A program made the position numbers and the translations under genes. Of a DNA stretch of 64,000 nucleotides, positions 58,511 through 64,000 are shown one piece after another. Under the pieces are notes generated by a model. That model was not told where the DNA came from and ran no database searches. It saw only the letters and a program-made list of their open reading frames with translations. The first letter of the stretch is position 1, and every line of letters begins with the position of its first letter. Origin of the DNA: Macrobrachium rosenbergii (taxonomy: Eukaryota > Arthropoda > Malacostraca > Decapoda > Palaemonidae); NCBI RefSeq assembly GCF_040412425.1, contig NC_089777.1, positions 36,546,537 through 36,610,536 on the forward strand, given 5' to 3'.

Positions 58511-60313
58511 ACCACAGTAAGGTTTAGTATTACCATCGCTTTGAAAAATGTGGCTTTTTTCTCCGATTTCATTAGCTAGACTATGGAAACATCTAAAATA
58601 GCAAGTTAAGTGCTTGATTTTAAGTTTCAGTTAGAGTTTTTAAAACTAAATTTTAGAATTGGTAATTAATTTGTGTGTGAAAGCCAGAACCCAGCATTTC
58701 TTGCCAACATAATGTCGGCACTTACTCATGATCACTGATTGCTAGTTTTGTAAAGTGCAAACTGTTGTAAAGAATTTGTCATTCTAACTAAATGATTTAA
58801 CTAAAAGAAATGTTCCACAATTTATCATTAAAACAGAAAATCCTTTCAGATTATGCGATGTCTACAATAATCTATAATTTAGGCAGTAGCCTACATCAGA
58901 TAAAGTGAGAATAATTTAGACCAGATTAATAGTGGATGTTGTCTGTAGCCTATAACCTAGGATTACATATACTTAAGTGCAAACTAAATAACCTGGATTA
59001 GGTAGTAACCTAAATTAAAATAAGTAAAAACCCTTTTTAGACAGACCCTATCATGGGCCTAAGCAGTAGCCTAGCTTAAACCAAGGACCCTATGATTAGG
59101 TAATAACAATAATTTGGGCAAATTAACTGGTAGCCTAGCTATATGGCTATATATTAGTAAAACTTTTCCTTTTATATAAGCCTGTACACTTAAGCATGAC
59201 CTAAATAATCCAGGACTAGGCAGTACCTTATAAGTGCATCCTCAACTTACGGTGATTCGATCTTACGGCGCTATAAATGCCATTGACGGAACTAATGGCA
59301 AGAACAGACATCAAGTTAATGGTGCTTACAGCACTGTAACTTGATGCATCAAGTTAAGGCACCGTAAGTGCCGTTGGCGGCAAAAAATCGACTTATGGTG
59401 GAAATCAACTTATGGCGCGGCGCTGGAACGGGTCCCCTGCTGTAAGTTGAGGATGCACTTAGGTTAAGAGATAACCTTTAACAAAACATCCCATTATTAA
59501 CTAAAGCATCACCCTAGACCAAGTAATCTAGGACCAGATGAAACAGAAATCTGTGCTGGATGAGATGGTAGCCTAGCTTTAAGGCTACATACTGAGATAA
59601 TTGTGTTTTATGTAACCCATACCCTTAAGTGTGAATTAAATAATCTGGGTTAGGCAGTATCCTAGATTAGAGTACGTGATAGCCTACCTATAAGGTTACT
59701 CATTAGTAGACCAAACAGCCTAGGATTTGATATAAACAACAGCTTGGGTTAGACAAAAATTGTAGCCTAACTATAAGGTTAAATATTAGTAAGCTTCTGT
59801 TTTTATATTGCATTTACATTTAAGAGTGATCTAAAATAATCTGGATTAGGCAATACCCTACACTAGGCTAAGAAAGAACATTTTAGGAAATATCCTATTA
59901 TTGGTTTAAGCCATAGTTTAGAACAAACAGCCTAGGATTATACATAAACAGTATCCTAGGCTCAATAAAATAATACAGTTTTTACGACTCGGTATCCTAT
60001 CTGTAAGGCTACATATTAGTAGGGGTCTTATGGAGCCTATATCCTTAAAGGTGAAATAAACCTAGATCAGGCAGTAGCCTAACCAGATTAAGCAGGAACC
60101 CCCCTTTTTAAGGGTATATCCTACTATTAGCCTAAAACAGTGGTTCATTGTAAATAAAGCAGTGGTCGAATATCAGATAAAAGGGTAGTCTCGGCCAGAT
60201 AAAACAGCAAACTAGATTATAAGAGGGTTCTTTCCTATATAGTTTATATCCTTAAGTGTTTTTAATAAGCCTAGAATACGTTAAACAAGGACCCTCTAAG
60301 AAATCCCCTATTC
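58511..60313 (+). repeat. Diverged repeats in DIRS F interior
   Basis: Non-coding. Loose units of roughly 330-350 bp with the recurring words aggcagtagcctaa, ctaggattag, ctataaggctacatattagt and cccttaagtgtga. Probably the expanded leader of F; the sequence resumes after MITE2 (62525). Confidence 0.6.
59231..59461. mobile_element. 231-bp palindromic MITE
   Basis: Termini taagtgcatcctcaacttac and gtaagttgaggatgcactta are exact inverses over 20 bp. The interior contains further pairs (catcaagttaa / ttaacttgatg-like). Inserted in the F leader repeats. Superfamily not determined. Confidence 0.85.
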
Positions 60314-62524
60314 TTAACCTATAAACGCTGACTGGACGTATCGTAAGTCGACTAAAATTGTCTGTCGGGTGACGAGTGGGTGTACCGTACGTCGACTACA
60401 AAAAATTTCAACCTTCGGTCAAATCTGACTTGACCGAAATGGTTGAAAAACGCAATTGTAAGCTACAACTCTTACATTCCAGTAATATTCAATCATTTAC
60501 CTTCATTTTGCAACAAATTGGAAGTCTCTAGCACAGTATTTCGATTTATGGTGAATTTTTGAAAAAAAAACTTTTTCCTTACGTCCACGCGGTAACTCGG
60601 CCGAAAATTTCAGAAATTCTCTCGTCATTTTGTCGTAATTTTTGCACAGTTTTATATTAGCCGTTACATAAAGTTTTATATATGAAAATGTGTGCAATTT
60701 CATGTAAAATACAACAAAAAATAACTCATGGCTGTAGCTTTTATCAGTTTGGAAATATTTTCATATAAATCACGATTACTGCCAAAATTTCAACCTTCGG
60801 TCAACTTTGGCTCGACAGAAATGGTCGAAAAACACAACTGTAAGCTAAAACTCTTACATTCTAGTAATATTCAATCATTTACCTTCATTTTGCAACAAAT
60901 TGGAAGTCTCTAGCACAGTATTTTGATTAATGGTGAATTTTTGAAAAAAAAAAAACTTTTTCCTTATGTCCGCGCGCGGTATCTCAGCCGAACATCTCAG
61001 AAATTCTTTCGTCACTTTGTCGTAATGTTTGCACCGTTTTATAGTAGTCGTTACATAAAGTTTTATATATGAAAATGTGCGCAATTTCATATAAAATACA
61101 ACAAAAAATAACTCATGGTTGTAGCTTTTACCAGTTCTGAAATATTTTATATAAATCACGATAAGTGCCAAAATTTCAACCTTTGGTCAACTCTGACTCG
61201 ACCGAAATGGTTGAAAAATGCAATTGTAAGCTAAACTCTTACATTCTAGTAATATTCAATCATTTTGCAACAAATTGGAAGTCTCTAGCACAATATTTCG
61301 ATTTATGGTGAATTTTAAAAAAAAAATTTTCCTTACGTCCGCGCGTGGTAACTCGGCCAAACATCTCAGAAATTCTCTCGTCACTTTGTTGTAATGTTTG
61401 CACTGTTTTATATTAGTCATTACATAAAGTTTTATATATGAAAATGTGTGCAATTTCATGTAGAATACAACAAAAAATAACTCATGGTTGTAGCTTTTAT
61501 CAGTTTTGAAATATTTCATATAAATTACTTTAAGTGCCAAAATTTCAACTTCGGTCAACTTTGACTCGGCTGAAATGGTCGAAAAACGCAATTGTAAGCT
61601 AAAACTCTTACATAATGTAATATTCAATCATTTACCTTCATTTTGCAACAAACTGGAAGTCTCTAGCATAATATTTCGATTTATGGTGAATTTCTGAAAA
61701 AAACTTTTTCCTTACGTCCGCGCAGTAACTCGGCCGAACATCTCAGAAATTCTTTCGTCACTCTGTCATAATGTTTGCATTGTTTTATATTAGTCATTAC
61801 ATAAAGTTTTATAAATGAAAATGTGTGCAATTTCATGTACAATACAACAAAAAATAACTCATGGTTGTAGCTTTTATCAGTTTTGAAATATTTTCATATA
61901 AATCATGATAAGTAGAAAAAATTCAACTTTCGGTCAACTTTAACTCGACTGAAATGGTCGAAAACTGCAATTGTAAGCTAAAACACTTACAGTCTAGTAA
62001 TATTCAATCAATTACCTTCATTTTGCAACAAACAGGAAGTCTCTAGCACAATATTTTGATTTATGGTGAATTTTTGAAAAAAACTTTTTTTACGTCCACA
62101 CATTACGAATTCAAGCATCATTTTGTGATAATATTTTCTCTTGTGTTGCTTTGATCGTTTTACAATTTGTTATATACCAAAATCATTGCAATTTAGTGTA
62201 CAATATAAAGAAAAAAAATAACTCATTAGCTTTGACCATTTTGCTCATAGCGTGATTTGTATACAATTATATATGAAATTTTTTTTTCGCACTGTCATAT
62301 ATTTCAATATTTATATATGATAATGATTTTTTTCCATTTCTGATGGTTGCATACTAAACTTCAGGCAATGACAAAAAAAAGGAGCCAAAATGAACTCTTA
62401 ATCTTAAAAACTAAGCCTGCTGTGATTTTTTGAAAAAAACTTTTCCGCTTCGGCGCTAACTTCCGAACGCCGCTGACATACGACAGACACTTTTGTAAAT
62501 AGAGGCTCGGCGTTTAAGGGTTAA
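60314..62524. mobile_element. MITE2: second copy of the TTAA element
   Basis: TTAA at 60314-60317 and 62521-62524 flank 2203 bp closely related to MITE1. The right end GGCGTTTAAGGG is better preserved than in MITE1, the left end (CCTATAAACGCTG) slightly mutated. Same orientation as MITE1. Confidence 0.88.
60405..62080. repeat. Five ~380-bp tandem units inside MITE2
   Basis: Anchor ggaagtctctagc near 60520, 60902, 61277, 61655 and 62035 (spacing 382, 375, 378, 380). The last unit is the diverged type, as in MITE1. Confidence 0.95.
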
Positions 62525-62750
62525 CCTAAGGCAGATTATGTTAGAAGCATTAACCTAAGCCATATAAAACATTAGCTTGGGTTAGTTAAACAAATTAGTT
62601 TATAGCAGTTAATTAGCAGACAAAACATTACGCCCAGTTCAAGCACTTAAGGGCAAACATCCTTTAAGGTCCGATTTTCCTACACCTTAGCACAAATAAA
62701 CCACTTTATCTACAGGGGCTGCAAATAATTTTAGTGTCCTCATTAAAATG
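62525..62750 (+). other. DIRS F interior between MITE2 and recombinase
   Basis: About 100 bp continue the cctaagg-type leader repeats. The rest leads into the recombinase relic. The deletion junction that removed ORF1 to recombinase N-terminus must lie here. Confidence 0.45.
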
Positions 62751-62927
62751 GCAAATCCAAAATCCTTTCCTAGGTCCCATGATAAGGAAAGTACATCATT
62801 GGCCTTCTTCAGAAATGTCCCTTTCAAAGAAGTCTCCGAATGTATGGGGTGGTCATCAGAGACAGTATTCTTAAAACATTATTGCCACAAGCTAGAACAA
62901 ATACAATTACACTGTATCAGTAGGTAG
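62751..62927 (+). pseudogene. DIRS F tyrosine recombinase C-terminus
   Basis: Plus frame: SFPRSHDKESTSLAFFRNVP followed by FKEVSECMGWSSETVF, LKHYCHKLEQI and a stop at 62925. GWSS-x-x-V-F-x-x-HY is the end of a DIRS-type recombinase, with the nucleophilic Tyr at about 62880. The HxxR box reads H-D-K-E because of a small deletion (catgat.aagg), so the Arg is out of frame. Confidence 0.75.
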
Positions 62928-63244
62928 TATGGTCAGTCCTAACCCCACAGATGCTACAGTGGAAAACCAGGGACCTCCTTGATGGGTGGGTATGATAACT
63001 ATTGCTGGGGAAGGTGCAACAATACTGCAACCAAACCTGGCATGTTTAGGTAAGTCACTGTAGAAGTTCACCCTAAATCATAGGTTCATGTTTGGTTTTT
63101 TGTTCTTTGTTACCAAAACCTGAGGGGTATGTGGAATAAAGAATGGGACTTGAAACCTGTGACTTGACCTCTGGTCAGAAATGTTTTTTCTTTGGGTTGT
63201 TGAGATTAAAATTTGAGAGATTAAGCCTTTTTGTCACCTATCAA
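62928..63244 (+). other. DIRS F 3' untranslated part
   Basis: Non-coding sequence between recombinase stop and ICR, the same layout as in B (29099-29450). Confidence 0.5.
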
Positions 63245-63345
63245 TTTCTTTGTAAAACTCCTTGAAGGCAAAACAAGCGAATACACTACCAAAAAAACAG
63301 GTTTTGATGTAGGAAAAACCTATTTTTGGTAGTTGCCACTGAGTC
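63245..63345 (+). repeat. DIRS F internal complementary region
   Basis: ccttgaaggcaaaacaagcg ... cactaccaaaa is the inverse of the F 5' end (55981-56020). It is fused at an A-tract (63288-63297) to caggttttgatgtaggaaaa, the inverse of the F 3' end (63778 leftwards). Confidence 0.82.
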
Positions 63346-63778
63346 CTCAAAACTCTCCCACTTCCCTGATGAAAAGGCATGGGATTTGGGCAAGGGATCA
63401 TCCTGCATTGACCAACAGAAAGTAATGCTTCTTGGTCTCCGTGTGGGTCTGTTTGTTGACAATATGGCGGACTGTGTATGCACATTAATCACTTCTTCTT
63501 CTAGCAGGTTTTGACAATGGAAACAACCCGGGTACAGCTTCCCTGAAGATAGGGAAAAGCACCCTCTTATCTTTGAGTCCATTAGTCCATTACAGTACAT
63601 ACTCCATCATGTTACAGTGTTTATCACTATGACATAACACCCAGCCATCAGACCAACTAAAAGAGAATTCTTTGATATTAGTTTGGTCTCCATGAAGATC
63701 TGGTAGACCATGTGAGGGTAACTTCTTGAGGACTCAACATTGGCTACCAAAATTAGTTTTTTCCTACGTCAAAACCTG
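63298..63778 (+). repeat. DIRS F 3' inverted terminal repeat
   Basis: Inverted partner of the split 5' repeat. Its outer edge (ttttttcctacgtcaaaacc) resembles the corresponding edge of the A/B/C family (tttttcctttgtcaaaatcc). The first 50 bases and last 60 bases of this interval are themselves inverse to each other. Confidence 0.85.
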
Positions 63779-63781
63779 TTT

Positions 63782-64000
63782 TTTTTTTATTTTGTCTTTA
63801 AGTCATGTCGGAAGCTAATGCTCTGATTGGCTGCTATTTTGTAAGGTGGAATCTCCAAACCAATAATAAGCTGTATTCTGGTGGCACCAAGTTTCTTAAA
63901 TACATGGCAGAGTGCCAATTTTGAACAGAGCCATGATCATAGCATTTTTTGGGATAAGAATTTAGGTGTGTGTATGAGGAAAAAGATTCAAGTGAATACG
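63782..64000. other. Flanking DNA
   Basis: Starts in a T-tract. No gene recognised. Confidence 0.5.

Larger units (their letters stand above)
55981..63781 (+). mobile_element. DIRS-like retrotransposon, copy F (third family), internally deleted
   Basis: 5' end TTT+ttgatagtgaagttgcttg at 55981, 3' end ctacgtcaaaacctg+TTT at 63778-63781. Inverted terminal repeats (56013-56238 plus 58436-58510, against 63400-63750), an ICR (63245-63345) and the C-terminus of a tyrosine recombinase (62751-62927) are in DIRS order. ORF1, RT, RNase H and the N-terminal recombinase are missing. MITE1 splits the 5' repeat, and MITE2 plus a small palindromic MITE lie in the interior. Own sequence after removing these is about 3.2 kb. 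Confidence 0.75.

Noticed and set aside
63298..63778. A stand-alone ~480-bp MITE with ~55-bp terminal repeats
   Set aside because: Its edges match the layout of a DIRS ICR plus 3' repeat, with a recombinase tail upstream and a matching 5' end at 55981, which explains it better.

Overview
The window looks like repeat-rich nuclear DNA of an arthropod, most likely a decapod crustacean. Reasons: several DIRS-type tyrosine-recombinase retrotransposons (a group I know to be common in decapods), Penelope, piggyBac-like, Tigger and Harbinger relics, long TA and ATT microsatellites, AT-rich spacers, and two spliced exons of a host gene. I see no prokaryotic gene, rRNA, tRNA or CRISPR array. The species cannot be read from the sequence. 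Nearly all coding potential is decayed transposon.

Layout. 1-3507: AT-rich DNA with a (TA)n tract and a LINE 3' end. 3508-11756: DIRS copy A (minus), complete ends, decayed ORFs. 13116-29922: DIRS copy B (plus), split by DIRS copy C (minus, 19809-28055), which inserted cleanly between B's RNase H/methyltransferase-like region and its recombinase. 31200-41607: a Tigger transposase relic (minus) cut on one side by a 5'-truncated LINE (31200-31680) and in the middle by DIRS copy E (32106-41419, a second DIRS family). E itself carries a 5'-truncated DIRS copy D (34179-36020) and a Harbinger relic with convergent MADF and transposase fragments. 41750-49006: AT-rich DNA with two minus-strand exons of a CAP-Gly protein (probably the C-terminus of a Khc-73/KIF13-type kinesin) and a LINE reverse transcriptase relic. 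50107-50990: a Penelope-like foldback repeat with hammerhead-like sequence. 51400-55600: tandem duplications and a palindrome. 55981-63781: a third DIRS family (F), internally deleted, with both termini, and invaded by two 2.2-kb TTAA-flanked MITEs, each built around five ~380-bp tandem repeats, plus a small palindromic MITE.

How the parts fit. The DIRS copies share one plan: inverted terminal repeats, a leader that is pyrimidine-rich on the coding strand, an ORF1 (gag-like) whose Cys/His-rich first exon is joined to the body by a ~105-bp GT-AG intron, then RT, RNase H, a methyltransferase-like region, a tyrosine recombinase, and an internal complementary region (ICR) in which the two element ends are fused head to tail. 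In copies A, C and F the ICR reproduces the circle junction with a TTT core, and the insertion sites show no longer duplication, as expected for recombinase-mediated integration of a circle. The window also holds internal empty-site comparisons for two insertions (C in B, and MITE1 in the F terminal repeat), and a protein-frame continuity test for E in Tigger.
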